Source: Anaerolineales bacterium
GTDB lineage: Bacteria > Chloroflexota > Anaerolineae > 4572-78 > J111
Direction: 5' to 3'
Assembly (NCBI GenBank): GCA_015075185.1
Contig: JABTUW010000001.1
Coordinates: 434,001-498,000 of the forward strand
DNA: 64,000 nucleotides
A program made the position numbers and the translations under genes. This document shows, one piece after another, positions 26,825-35,794 of the stretch (positions are counted from its first letter, which is position 1; each line of letters starts with the position of its first letter). Under the pieces are notes generated by a model, which saw nothing but the letters and a program-made list of their open reading frames with translations, searched no databases and was not told the DNA's origin.

Positions 26825-27850
26825 CTACTCGACCGTAGTGATTTTGGAACCGATATAAAACTGTCCCGGTTCGAGCTGATTGTGCCAGGCCAGGCCCACA
26901 CTCAACAACTGCATCGGCAGGATTTCGAGGATGGGCAGCGCGGCTGGGGGCGCGGCGGGCAGGCGGAACGCTTCGGGCTGGTCGGTATCGCCCATCAAGT
27001 AGGCCCGTCCCCCCACCCCGATGACATCCACCACCAGCCGGCGATTTAAGGCCACGGTGCGGCCCTGGCCCTCGTAGACAAGAACCCGGACAGAAGTCTT
27101 GGCCAATTCCATCGGTCCATGCCGGAACTGGGGCGCACTGAGGCCCTCTGTGTGGACTTTGGCGGCTTCCTTTAGAATCAAGGCGCTGTAGTGAACCGCC
27201 GCCAGCGACGGCCCCCGGCCGCAGATGATCAGGCTGCTGCCGCTTAACAAGTCTCCCAGGTTAGTAGCGTACTCCTGCCAGTGGTTCAGGTAAGCTGTCA
27301 TTATCTCACTGGCTCCTTGAAGCTGCTCCAGGCCGGGCGGCTCTACCGGGTTTTGCGCTAAGATATCGCTGACCAGGGCCAGCGCGGCCAGCGAGCAAAC
27401 ATACGTCTTGCAGGAGACATTGGATTCCGTGCCCGCAGCCGTCAACACGACAACCTCAGCCGCCTGCACCAGCGGGCTGGTCGCATCGTTGGTAACCGCC
27501 AGCACCGTCGCGCCCCCGCGTTGTTCAGTGAGGCGCACAATCTCCGCACTGCGGCCCGACTGCGAGACGATGACCAACAGCGTATCGGCAGTGATAAGAT
27601 TGGCTGCGTCGTAGAGCAGTTCGCTCGTTTCGATCATAACCGGCGCGTAGCCGGCCTGGACCAGGCGAAACCAGAACGGGTAGAGGGCCGCCAGCGAGCT
27701 GCCCATGCCGGTCAGCACAACACGACTGAAAGCTCCCGCTTTAAGCCTGGCGGCCAGGGAGTGGAGGCCAGCGGCAGCTTGCGGGAGCTGCTGGAGGGTC
27801 GCCATTAGCGCGTCTGGCTGAGCGAGAATATCTTGAATGTAGGGATTCAT
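26825..27850 (-). CDS. SIS-domain sugar isomerase/deaminase (GlmS/AgaS/FrlB-like)
   Basis: The 341-residue protein has two SIS domains: the first around VVLTGMGSSLAALYP and VSQSGRSAEIV (residues 42-115), the second around ICGRGPSLAAVHYSALILKE (about 210). There is no glutaminase domain. Such stand-alone proteins deaminate or isomerise phosphorylated amino sugars or deglycate fructosamine phosphates. It is co-transcribed with a ROK kinase, consistent with a kinase plus isomerase route for one amino sugar. Confidence 0.85.
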   Translation of the reverse strand: MNPYIQDILAQPDALMATLQQLPQAAAGLHSLAARLKAGAFSRVVLTGMGSSLAALYPFWFRLVQAGYAPVMIETSELLYDAANLITADTLLVIVSQSGRSAEIVRLTEQRGGATVLAVTNDATSPLVQAAEVVVLTAAGTESNVSCKTYVCSLAALALVSDILAQNPVEPPGLEQLQGASEIMTAYLNHWQEYATNLGDLLSGSSLIICGRGPSLAAVHYSALILKEAAKVHTEGLSAPQFRHGPMELAKTSVRVLVYEGQGRTVALNRRLVVDVIGVGGRAYLMGDTDQPEAFRLPAAPPAALPILEILPMQLLSVGLAWHNQLEPGQFYIGSKITTVE

Positions 27851-27895
27851 TAAACCTCCGTGAAGACCTTATCCCTTTTACCAAAAAATTCGGTA

Positions 27896-27956
27896 ATAGA
27901 GCTGGAAAAGGAAGACTGGAGGGTTCACCTGTCCAACCTTCCAATCTTCCAGGCTG
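27896..27956. repeat. GGAAGACTGGAGGG/CCAACCTTCCAATCTTCC repeat
   Basis: Imperfect inverted repeat filling the gap between the SIS and PPOX-like genes, of the same family as 19740-19803. Confidence 0.5.
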
Positions 27957-28514
27957 TTAATCTTCAAAGAGCTTCGTCGGCAGGCCGTCAATACTCTTCT
28001 GGTTATGCTGGCGCTGATACCGGATAAGACCCGCTTCTCCTCTTTGCTCAGCCCACTCAGACATATTCGTCCGCCTGCGCTTGAATTCAAACACCGGGAC
28101 TCCAAAGCCGCATGAGGTTTGCACCAGGGCGATGTCGAGGACGATAATCTGGCGGGCGTTGGGGTACGGCTCAAAGCAGGAATAGAGTTCCGCCCAGTCT
28201 GTGTCGCGCTGGTGAATAACCCGGGCCCGGCCCGAGAGCCGCACAACCAACGGTTTATCGTCAAAACTGCAAAACATCATCGTTAAACGACCGTTTTCGG
28301 CGATATGGGCAGCAGTTTCATTGCCGCTGCCAACCAAATCCAAGTAGGCGACCGTTTTGTGGTCAAGGCAGCGGAATGTATCCATGCCTTTCGGCGAGAG
28401 ATTGATGCGCCCCTCCGCTGGCGCGGTAGCGACAAAGAACATGGGCTGCGCCGCAATAAATTTTCCCAACTTTTCATTTAACTCCGGGTAGAATTTAGCC
28501 ATAGGGTACATCAT
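27957..28514 (-). CDS. Pyridoxamine 5'-phosphate oxidase-like (PPOX) flavoprotein
   Basis: The 185-residue split-barrel protein has the FMN-binding pattern NLSPKGMDTFRCLD and LTMMFCSFDDKPLVVRLSGRA. This subgroup is of unknown reaction and is not the pathway PdxH. The start is either the ATG at 28514 or at 28502; AAAGGA abuts the first. It is divergent from the SorC-type regulator gene at 28695, and their upstream regions share the short spacer. Confidence 0.82.
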   Translation of the reverse strand: MMYPMAKFYPELNEKLGKFIAAQPMFFVATAPAEGRINLSPKGMDTFRCLDHKTVAYLDLVGSGNETAAHIAENGRLTMMFCSFDDKPLVVRLSGRARVIHQRDTDWAELYSCFEPYPNARQIIVLDIALVQTSCGFGVPVFEFKRRRTNMSEWAEQRGEAGLIRYQRQHNQKSIDGLPTKLFED

Positions 28515-28610
28515 TCCTTTCTTTTTTGGCTAAGGCGGGGTGGAAGGCACTATAACACACTCAGCGCCAAGTGACAACCCCATTCAAGAATGGACGAAAA
28601 AGTCTTTCAT

Positions 28611-28672
28611 TTGACAGTAGAGGCGAAAGGTGTTATTCTTCTGCCACAAAGTTGCAGTATAGCACAATTGTG
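28611..28672 (+). promoter_or_regulatory. Promoter and palindromic operator of the SorC-type regulator
   Basis: TTGACA (28611-28616), a 17-bp spacer and TATTCT (28634-28639) form a near-consensus promoter. The exact 10-bp palindrome CACAATTGTG lies downstream at 28663-28672, before the start codon at 28695, a position suited to autoregulation. Confidence 0.65.
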
Positions 28673-28694
28673 TCAATTCTTCCAAGCTTGCTTT

Positions 28695-29651
28695 ATGAAT
28701 ATTGATCAGGTTCTGCAAATTGCCCGGTTTTATCACGAGCAGAATAAGACGCAGGAAGAGATTGCCCAGCAATTGTTAGTTTCTCGGTCAACAATCTCTC
28801 GTGCTTTAAAGATGGCCAGGGAGCGCGGCTATATTCGGACGATTGTGGTAGCTCCTTCTAGCAATGCGCCGCGTTTAGAGGCGTGGTTCCGGGCGCGTTT
28901 TGACCTCCAACATGTGGTGATTGTCCCGGGCCGGGGCAATACCCCGGAAGTTTTAGACTCGGTTGGCCAGACAGCGGCTACTTATCTGGATCACATCGTT
29001 ACCGAGGGGACTGTTTTAACAGTAGCGGGCGGACGAACTCTGATGGCCGTGAGCAAGCAGTTGCGCCCGGCTTACCGGCCGGATGTCACGGTGGTGCCGG
29101 TCATGGGCGGCTGGGTGGGTGACTCCGCTATCAGCGCTAACGAGGTTGTACGCGAGATAGCTGTCCGCTGGCAGGCTCGCGCTGAAAGTTTGTTTGCCCC
29201 GGCTATTATTTCTGATGAAATCGCCCGGCAGGCCTTATGGCGCGAAGAGAGCATTCGTCTGACCCTGGAAAAAGCCAGGACGGCGACGGTGGCCTGTGTC
29301 AGCCTGGCCGGGGTTACCCGCGATCCAACGGGTCTGCACCATCACTATGCTCGCAGCAGCGGCCTTCTGTCTGAAGAAGATCACCAGAGTCTGCTGGCGC
29401 TGGGGGCGGTTGGCGAAAGCTGCGCCCAGTTCTTTGATATAGACGGCCGGCCCATTGACGTCTGGAACCAGGCTAAAACGATTGCCGTTTCCCTGCACGA
29501 CTTAAAAAAGATGCCGATCGTGGTCATGGTGGCAGCCGGTACTGAGAAAGCCTGGGCCACGTTAGGGGCATGTCGAGGCGGGTTTGTAACTGCCTTAATT
29601 ATTACCGAAGAGCTGGCCTGTAAAATAGAACAATTGGACCAGGTTACATAA
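28695..29651 (+). CDS. SorC/DeoR-type sugar-binding transcriptional regulator
   Basis: The 318-residue regulator has an N-terminal helix-turn-helix (TQEEIAQQLLVSRSTISRAL, about 20-39) and a SorC effector domain that binds a phosphorylated sugar (VTVAGGRTLMAVSKQL, about 107). The ATG at 28695 was chosen because the residues encoded upstream overlap the promoter and are not protein-like. It lies 45 bp before a sugar transporter operon in the same direction and presumably controls that operon and itself. Confidence 0.87.
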   Translation: MNIDQVLQIARFYHEQNKTQEEIAQQLLVSRSTISRALKMARERGYIRTIVVAPSSNAPRLEAWFRARFDLQHVVIVPGRGNTPEVLDSVGQTAATYLDHIVTEGTVLTVAGGRTLMAVSKQLRPAYRPDVTVVPVMGGWVGDSAISANEVVREIAVRWQARAESLFAPAIISDEIARQALWREESIRLTLEKARTATVACVSLAGVTRDPTGLHHHYARSSGLLSEEDHQSLLALGAVGESCAQFFDIDGRPIDVWNQAKTIAVSLHDLKKMPIVVMVAAGTEKAWATLGACRGGFVTALIITEELACKIEQLDQVT

Positions 29652-29696
29652 GTACCTGTCCCTCTAACGTGAGAAAAGAATCTTGAGGTAACGCAG

Positions 29697-31223
29697 GTGT
29701 TACAGACAATGGTTCCCCTTCTCTTAGAAATGCAGGGCATTACCAAGAATTTCCCCGGTGTTCAAGCCCTGACCCAGGTAGATTTTGATCTGCGCCCCGG
29801 CGAAGTCCACGCCCTGCTGGGTGAAAACGGCGCAGGCAAGTCTACCCTTATGCGTATTCTTTTTGGCGTGCATCAGAAGGACTCGGGTCAAATCCGGGTA
29901 CGGAGCCAGGATGTCTCCATTCGTAATCCCCACCATGCCCAACAACTCGGCATTTCGATGGTACACCAGGAACTGAACCTCGTCGCCTCGATGAATGCGG
30001 CCCAGAATATCTCCTTAGGCCGTGAAAAGCATACCCTGCCGGGAGTCATCAATTGGCGGGCCGTCTATACCGAGGCCCAGGAGCAACTGGCTCGCTTGGG
30101 GGTTGAAGTCAACACGCGCGTGCCGGTGCGCTATCTGAGCGTGGCCCAGCAGCAGATGGTCGAGATTGCCAAGGCGCTCTCCTGGAAGGCGGAAGTGCTG
30201 GTCATGGACGAGCCAACCTCGGCCTTGACCCCCCATGAAATTGACCAGCTTTTCCAATTACTCAAACGTCTTACCGCTCAGGGCGTCGGCGTAGTTTTTA
30301 TTACCCACCGCATGGAGGAAATTTCTGCGCTGGCCGACCGGGTAACGGTGTTGCGGGACGGCCGTAAAGTGGGCAGTTGGCCGGTCAAGGAAGTCGGCAT
30401 GAACCAGCTTATCCAGGCTATGGTCGGGCGCAGTGTCAGCCAGCTCTTCCCCAAGGTAGAAACCGAACGCCGGGAGGAAGCCATCCGAGTGGAAGGGTTG
30501 GAACGCCGTGGCGTGCTGCACAACATTTCCTTCACTGCCTATCGGGGCGAAATTTTAGGGATTGCCGGGCTGGTCGGTTCAGGCCGGACCGAGCTGGCGC
30601 GAGCTATCTTTGGGGCCGACCGGATTGACAAGGGGACTATTTACGTCAACGGCAAGGCCACCCCCATCCGCTCCCCCAAAGAAGCCATCCGCCACGGCCT
30701 GGCTTTTCTGACCGAAGACCGCAAAACTCAAGGGCTAGTCCTGGCCATGACCCTGGAGAGCAACCTGGCCCTGACCGTGTATGCCCGCTTAAGCCAACTG
30801 GGCGTTATCCATCAGTCCAAACGCCGCCAATTGGCGGCTGATTATATAGACCGGCTGCAAATTCGGCCGCCACTGCCCGACCGCCAGGCACGCTACTTTA
30901 GCGGTGGCAATCAACAAAAAGTGGTTCTGGGCAAGTGGCTGGCCCGTGAAACCGATATCTTGATCTTTGATGAACCCACGCGGGGGATTGACGTCGGAGC
31001 CAAGGCGGAAGTCCACCAGTTGATGAATGACCTGGCCGCCTCCGGTAAATGTGTGATGATGATTTCGTCCGAACTGCCGGAAATATTGAATATGAGCGAC
31101 CGTATTTTGGTCATGCGAGAAGGCCGGCTGGTAGCTGAAGTGAGTCGCCAGGAGGCCACTCAGGAGTTAGTCATGGAATATGCCACCGGCGTGCGTGCGC
31201 CTACAGGAGAAATGCAGCAATGA
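29697..31223 (+). CDS. Sugar ABC transporter double ATP-binding protein (RbsA/XylG/MglA family)
   Basis: The 508-residue protein carries two fused ATPase domains, the standard CUT2 form. Domain 1 has Walker A GENGAGKST (about 42) and DEPTSAL. Domain 2 has the altered Walker A-like GLVGSGRTE (about 292), signature FSGGNQQK and DEPTRGID. A GTG start is chosen with TGAGGT eight bases upstream; an ATG four codons later is possible. It overlaps the permease gene by four bases. It powers import of the sugar processed by the downstream enzymes. Confidence 0.92.
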   Translation: MLQTMVPLLLEMQGITKNFPGVQALTQVDFDLRPGEVHALLGENGAGKSTLMRILFGVHQKDSGQIRVRSQDVSIRNPHHAQQLGISMVHQELNLVASMNAAQNISLGREKHTLPGVINWRAVYTEAQEQLARLGVEVNTRVPVRYLSVAQQQMVEIAKALSWKAEVLVMDEPTSALTPHEIDQLFQLLKRLTAQGVGVVFITHRMEEISALADRVTVLRDGRKVGSWPVKEVGMNQLIQAMVGRSVSQLFPKVETERREEAIRVEGLERRGVLHNISFTAYRGEILGIAGLVGSGRTELARAIFGADRIDKGTIYVNGKATPIRSPKEAIRHGLAFLTEDRKTQGLVLAMTLESNLALTVYARLSQLGVIHQSKRRQLAADYIDRLQIRPPLPDRQARYFSGGNQQKVVLGKWLARETDILIFDEPTRGIDVGAKAEVHQLMNDLAASGKCVMMISSELPEILNMSDRILVMREGRLVAEVSRQEATQELVMEYATGVRAPTGEMQQ

Positions 31224-32206
31224 CCACAGAAAAAATCGAAGCAACGGTGCGAACCGAAGCAGGCCGAGCGAGTACCTTGAGTTTGATCGGCCAGGCGCTG
31301 GGACGCTATGGCATTGTCCTGGCTTTTCTGGTGCTGTGCCTGGTCTTGTCATTTTTATCGCCCTACTTTTTAACCACCCAGAACATCTTGAATGTGTTAC
31401 TCCAGGCTTCGATTAATCTGGTCGTTTCGGTGGGCATGACCTTTGTGATTACCTCAGGCGGCATTGACCTCTCCGTTGGCTCGATTGTGGCCGTCGCAGG
31501 AATGGTTATGGCCGACGTCGTTGCCCGCAAGTGGGGTATCTGGGTGGCCGTGCCTCTGGCCCTGCTGGTAGGGACATTATGCGGCTGGTTCAATGGCACA
31601 CTGATTACCCGGCTGCGGCTGCCGCCCTTTATCGTCACCCTGGGCACCATGAGCATCCTGCGCGGCGTCGCTTTGATCTACAACGACGGCAAACCGCTCT
31701 ACGGGCTGGCGCAAAAGGAGCTTAAGGTCATCTCCGGCGATATTGCTTCCATCCCGATCCCGGTGATTATTGCGCTGGCGGTGGCGCTGCTGGCTCATTT
31801 TGTAATGCGCCACACCACCATCGGCGAGTACACCACGGCGATTGGCGGTAACGAGGAAACGGCCCGCCTCTCCGGGATTGATGTGCGCCGCTATAAGGTC
31901 ATCATCTACTCGATCAGCGGCCTGATGTGTGGCCTGGCCGGAGTTATTCTCACCGCTCGCCTTTCCGCCGCCGAGCCGATTGCCGGAACAATGTATGAGT
32001 TGGACGCCATCGCCGCTACGGTTATGGGCGGGACCAGTTTGAGCGGGGGGGAAGGCACTATCTTTGGCACCATTATCGGCGCCCTGTTAATGGGGGTGCT
32101 GCGCAATGGTTTGAACTTGCTCAACATTCAATCATATTATCAGCAGTTGGTCATAGGATCCGTGATTGTGCTGGCTGTCGCAGTTGACAAGCTGCGAAAA
32201 CGATAA
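31220..32206 (+). CDS. Sugar ABC transporter permease (RbsC family)
   Basis: The 328-residue CUT2 permease has eight to ten transmembrane segments and the signature SGGIDLSVGSIVAVAGM. The ATG overlaps the ATPase stop (ATGA), indicating translational coupling. It is presumably a homodimer, as only one permease is encoded here, in contrast to the operon at 53-8627. Confidence 0.92.
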   Translation: MTTEKIEATVRTEAGRASTLSLIGQALGRYGIVLAFLVLCLVLSFLSPYFLTTQNILNVLLQASINLVVSVGMTFVITSGGIDLSVGSIVAVAGMVMADVVARKWGIWVAVPLALLVGTLCGWFNGTLITRLRLPPFIVTLGTMSILRGVALIYNDGKPLYGLAQKELKVISGDIASIPIPVIIALAVALLAHFVMRHTTIGEYTTAIGGNEETARLSGIDVRRYKVIIYSISGLMCGLAGVILTARLSAAEPIAGTMYELDAIAATVMGGTSLSGGEGTIFGTIIGALLMGVLRNGLNLLNIQSYYQQLVIGSVIVLAVAVDKLRKR

Positions 32207-32235
32207 TTCCAAAGCCAGACCACTAGCGACGAAAA

Positions 32236-32299
32236 AGCCCTCACCCCATCGCTGGCGCGACTCCCCTCTCCCAATGGGAGAGGGGTGGGGGTGAGGGCT
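32236..32299. repeat. Nested hairpin AGCCCTCACCCC / GGGGTGAGGGCT
   Basis: Outer exact 12-bp arms enclose an exact inner hairpin CCCCTCTCCC-AAT-GGGAGAGGGG (32263-32285). It lies between the permease and binding-protein genes of one operon, where it could stabilise or process the mRNA and adjust expression of the binding protein. A similar G/C-rich hairpin stands at 35740-35762. Confidence 0.75.
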
Positions 32300-32395
32300 A
32301 TTTAAGGAGGTGATGAAGAGCAACCAAGAAGGATCATAAAAACAGTTGGTTCACTTTATCTCAAACATCTATCAATTTCAGCGAGGAGGTTCAAG

Positions 32396-34286
32396 ATGAG
32401 TCCAATTAAATATCGAGTCTATCTGGTGATTGTACTGGCCTTAGCCGTTTCAGCCTTGATCGGGCTGACCCCGGTTGCCGCGCCGGTCAGCCCGGCCCAG
32501 GCTCAGGAAGCTACCGCCGAGGCTACTGAGGGAGCGATGGCCCCGGCCTTCAAGATTCTGGCGGTGGAAAAAACGCTCATCAACGAGCACTGGCAGATTA
32601 TGCAAAAAGGCTACGAATGGGCGGCCAAGCGCTACAACGTGGCCATAGACGTCGTGTCAGTGCCGACAGAAGCGGACACGGCCGCCCAACTCGACCTGGT
32701 CGAGTCGGCCCTGGCCAAGGGCTATGATGGCATCGCCGTCTCGCCCATCAGCCCCAACAACCTCAACCCCGCCCTGGCCAAAGCCTCAGAAATGGGCATT
32801 CCCATCGTCAACGTGGATGAACTCATCCCGAAGACGTGGCCAAAGACGCCGGTATCAACATCAACACCCGCATCGCCTCCAACAACTACTATGCCGGGGT
32901 CCTCGCCGCCCAGTACATGCTCGACAACCTGCCCGCAGGCTCTCAGGTCGCCGTCATCGAAGGCATCGCCGGCAACTCCTCCGGCACCGCCCGCCGCGAT
33001 GGCTTTGTCGAAACCGTCGAAGCCAGCGGCGCTCTCGAAATCGTGGCTAACCAGCCCGCCGACTGGGATCGGGCCAAAGCCAACGCCGTCACCACCAACA
33101 TCCTCCAGGCCAATCCCGACCTGATGGGCATCTACTTCGCCAACGACACCATGGCTCTGGCGGCGCTGAGGCCGTCGAAGCCGCCGGCATGGAAGGTCTC
33201 ATCCTCATCGGCACCGATGCCATCCCCGAAGCCACCCAGGCCGTTTCCGATGGCCGCCTCACCGGCACCGTCGCCCAATATCCCTTCGAAATGGCCAGCC
33301 TGGCGGTCGAAACCCTGCTGAAAATTTTGAATGACCGGCCCGTTGCGCCGAGAGTTGACGCGCCCATCAAGCTGCTCTTGAAGGCCGATGTGGACGCGGG
33401 CGCAGCGCCCGAACCGCCGGTTCAGCCTCAAGCTTACAAGATTCTGGCGGTGGAAAAAACGCTCATCAACGAGCACTGGCAGATTATGGCCGAGGGTTAT
33501 GCCGAGGTGGCTGAAGTCTATGGACAAACGATAGACGTCGTGTCAGTGCCGACAGAAGCGGACACGGCCGCCCAACTCGACCTGGTCGAGTCGGCCCTGG
33601 CCAAGGGCTATGACGGCATCGCCGTCTCACCCATCAGCCCCAACAACCTCAACCCCGCCCTGGCCAAAGCCTCAGAAATGGGCATTCCCATCGTCAACGT
33701 GGATGAACTCATCCCCGAAGACGTGGCCAAAGACGCCGGTATCAACATCAACACCCGCATCGCCTCCAACAACTACTATGCCGGGGTCCTCGCCGCCCAG
33801 TACATGCTCGACAACCTGCCCGCAGGCTCTCAGGTCGCCGTCATCGAAGGCATCGCCGGCAACTCCTCCGGCACCGCCCGCCGCGATGGCTTTGTCGAAA
33901 CCGTCGAAGCCAGCGGCGCTCTCGAAATCGTGGCTAACCAGCCCGCCGACTGGGATCGGGCCAAAGCCAACGCCGTCACCACCAACATCCTCCAGGCCAA
34001 TCCCGACCTGATGGGCATCTACTTCGCCAACGACACCATGGCTCTGGGCGGCGCTGAGGCCGTCGAAGCCGCCGGCATGGAAGGTCTCATCCTCATCGGC
34101 ACCGATGCCATCCCCGAAGCCACCCAGGCCGTTTCCGATGGCCGCCTCACCGGCACCGTCGCCCAGTTCCCTCGGGAGATGGCCTGGCTGGCCGTGGAAA
34201 ACCTGATCAAAGTGCTGGAAGGTCGGCCCATCGCCCCGAGGATTGACGCGCCCATCAAGCTGCTGCTGGCCGCAGACGTTCAATAA
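32396..34286 (+). pseudogene. Sugar substrate-binding protein gene with tandem duplicated domain and two frameshifts
   Basis: The reading frame starts well (GAGGAGG site, signal peptide ending near PVSPAQAQE) and encodes a type I periplasmic binding domain, but shifts frame near 32828 and again near 33159. Each shift is a lost base in a C or G run relative to the second copy. From about 33189 the frame is open to 34286 and encodes the end of copy 1 fused to a complete copy 2. With both bases restored it would be one protein of about 630 residues with two binding domains in tandem. Copy 1 positions 32645-33277 match copy 2 at 33531-34165 almost perfectly. It is either a broken gene or sequencing error; an intact copy-2 domain remains. 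Confidence 0.75.
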
Positions 34287-34309
34287 ATAACTATCTAATT
34301 TTAGTTTCA

Positions 34310-34340
34310 GACCCTAAAGGTCTAAAAGACCTTTAGGGTC
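34310..34340 (+). terminator. Perfect 14-bp palindrome, possible terminator
   Basis: GACCCTAAAGGTCT and AGACCTTTAGGGTC pair around AAA. There is no strong T-run, so it may equally be a dispersed repeat or processing site between the binding-protein gene and the next gene. Confidence 0.5.
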
Positions 34341-34361
34341 TTGCTCCTGAGCAGATTGACC

Positions 34362-34703
34362 ATGATCTATGAGCTGAGAGTCTACGAAGTCTTTCCCGGT
34401 AAGATGGAAGCCTTGCATCGCCGCTTTGCCGAAGTAACCGTTCCTCTGTGGGAACGGCTGGGGGTGAAGATTGTCGGCTTTTGGAATACAACCATCGGGC
34501 CATCCCATAATCAATTAATCTACATCCTGGCCTTTGACAACCTGGCCGAGCGGGAAGAAATTTGGAGAAAGTTCAAGAGTGACCCTGCCTGGCTGGCCGC
34601 CCTGGCCGAGACAGAACAAGATGGGCCGCTGGTCAAACAAATCAGTAATTCATTTATGACACCTACTTCTTATTCACCCTACAGTAACTACTCAGGTGAT
34701 TAG
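34362..34703 (+). CDS. NIPSNAP family protein
   Basis: The 113-residue dimeric alpha-beta-barrel protein begins IYELRVYEVFPGKMEAL, the family signature. The ATG at 34362 is chosen over an earlier TTG in the palindrome's tail. NIPSNAP proteins of this type often sit in sugar and aromatic catabolic operons; no reaction is established. It lies between the binding protein and a dehydrogenase in the same direction. Confidence 0.82.
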   Translation: MIYELRVYEVFPGKMEALHRRFAEVTVPLWERLGVKIVGFWNTTIGPSHNQLIYILAFDNLAEREEIWRKFKSDPAWLAALAETEQDGPLVKQISNSFMTPTSYSPYSNYSGD

Positions 34704-34761
34704 CACTTTGTCCTCTCAAACCAAGCGCCGGTCACCTTAGCTTGATGAAAAGGTAATATTG

Positions 34762-35715
34762 ATGGTTCTTTCACGGTACGCTGAATTAGTTGAACCTGGG
34801 AAATTGGTCATCAAAGAAGAGGAGCTCAGTCCCAACGACGATCAGCTCCTGATCCGCATTACGCACTGTGGGATTTGCCAGTACGATGGAGTCTATTATA
34901 AAGGCATTATCGGCCAGACGCCGATGAGCTTGGGTCATGAGCCGGTCGGCATCGTCGAAGCCGTTGGCCGTAATGTTAAAGGCTTTCAGCCCGGCGACCG
35001 GGTGACCGGCCTCTATGCCTATTTGCGCGCTTTTGCCACCTACGGCCTGGCCGAACCGGGCCAGCTTTTAAAAGTGCCCGACCACGTGCCCTCGGAACAG
35101 GCCCTGGCCGAGCCGCTCAAATGTATTGCGACCATCCTCCGCGCCGCGCCGCCGGAATTTGGCGACCATGTGCTGGTGATGGGCAGCGGCTTCATGGGCT
35201 TGCTGGTGATCGCCGGGTTGGTGGGGCGAGGCGTGGCTTCGCTCATCGCTGCCGATGTGCGCGAAGACCGCCTGGCCCTGGCTAAGGAAATTGGGGCCAC
35301 CCATACGGTCAACGCCAAAGATCCCGATTTCCTGGCCCAGGTCAAAGAGATCACCCAGGGCCACGGCACCGATGTGGTGTTTGAACTCACCAGCAGCGCC
35401 GAGCCGGTGGAGCTGGCGGTCAAGACTATGCGCCGCACCCGCGCTCGTTACGTATTGGCCGGTTGGCACGGCCAGCCAGGCACTTATACCTTGCGCAACT
35501 GGACCACCCTGGGCGCAATTATCCTACCGGCGCATCCATCTTTTTCGCTGGACCAGATGGACGATATGCGCCGGGCCATAGATGGGCTGGCGCGCGGCGT
35601 CTTTCCGATGGACAAGCTCATTACCCACCGTTTCCCCCTGGACGACATCCAAACCGCCTTTGAGATTGCCATGACCGGGGCGGATGGGTATATCAAAGGG
35701 GTGATTACTCCCTGA
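34762..35715 (+). CDS. Zinc-binding medium-chain dehydrogenase, short form without structural zinc
   Basis: The 317-residue MDR protein has Cys and His-Glu catalytic zinc positions (HCGICQYD, LGHEPVG), a Rossmann motif (VLVMGSGFMGLLVIAG) and normal C-terminal folding. The four-cysteine structural zinc lobe is replaced by the short LYAYLRAFATYGLAEP. It probably oxidises a sugar or polyol with NAD(P)+. AAAGGTAA lies upstream of the ATG. It is in the operon with transporter, ROK kinase and epimerase. Confidence 0.83.
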   Translation: MVLSRYAELVEPGKLVIKEEELSPNDDQLLIRITHCGICQYDGVYYKGIIGQTPMSLGHEPVGIVEAVGRNVKGFQPGDRVTGLYAYLRAFATYGLAEPGQLLKVPDHVPSEQALAEPLKCIATILRAAPPEFGDHVLVMGSGFMGLLVIAGLVGRGVASLIAADVREDRLALAKEIGATHTVNAKDPDFLAQVKEITQGHGTDVVFELTSSAEPVELAVKTMRRTRARYVLAGWHGQPGTYTLRNWTTLGAIILPAHPSFSLDQMDDMRRAIDGLARGVFPMDKLITHRFPLDDIQTAFEIAMTGADGYIKGVITP

Positions 35716-35739
35716 GTAGATGAAAGTTAGATCCTCTGG

Positions 35740-35762
35740 CCCCTCCCCGAAGCGGGGAGGGG
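35740..35762. repeat. G/C-rich hairpin CCCCTCCCC/GGGGAGGGG
   Basis: Exact 9-bp arms around a short loop between the dehydrogenase and ROK genes. If read as coding it would falsely extend the ROK protein by 25 residues. Confidence 0.65.
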
Positions 35763-35794
35763 TTGGGGAGGGGTCTATTCGAGGAGCAGCACAG

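Noticed and set aside
32396..33321. Programmed frameshifting in the binding-protein gene
   Set aside because: Both shifts coincide with a base missing relative to the sister copy and no slippery site or stimulatory structure was seen.
32724..34011. Two similar Ser/Pro/Thr-rich ORFs repeated 887 bp apart
   Set aside because: They are the same wrong-frame translation of the duplicated binding-protein domain, not genes.
35720..35794. N-terminal extension of the ROK kinase
   Set aside because: The extra residues are the translation of a G/C hairpin repeat; the ATG at 35795 has a proper ribosome-binding site and the family N-terminus.
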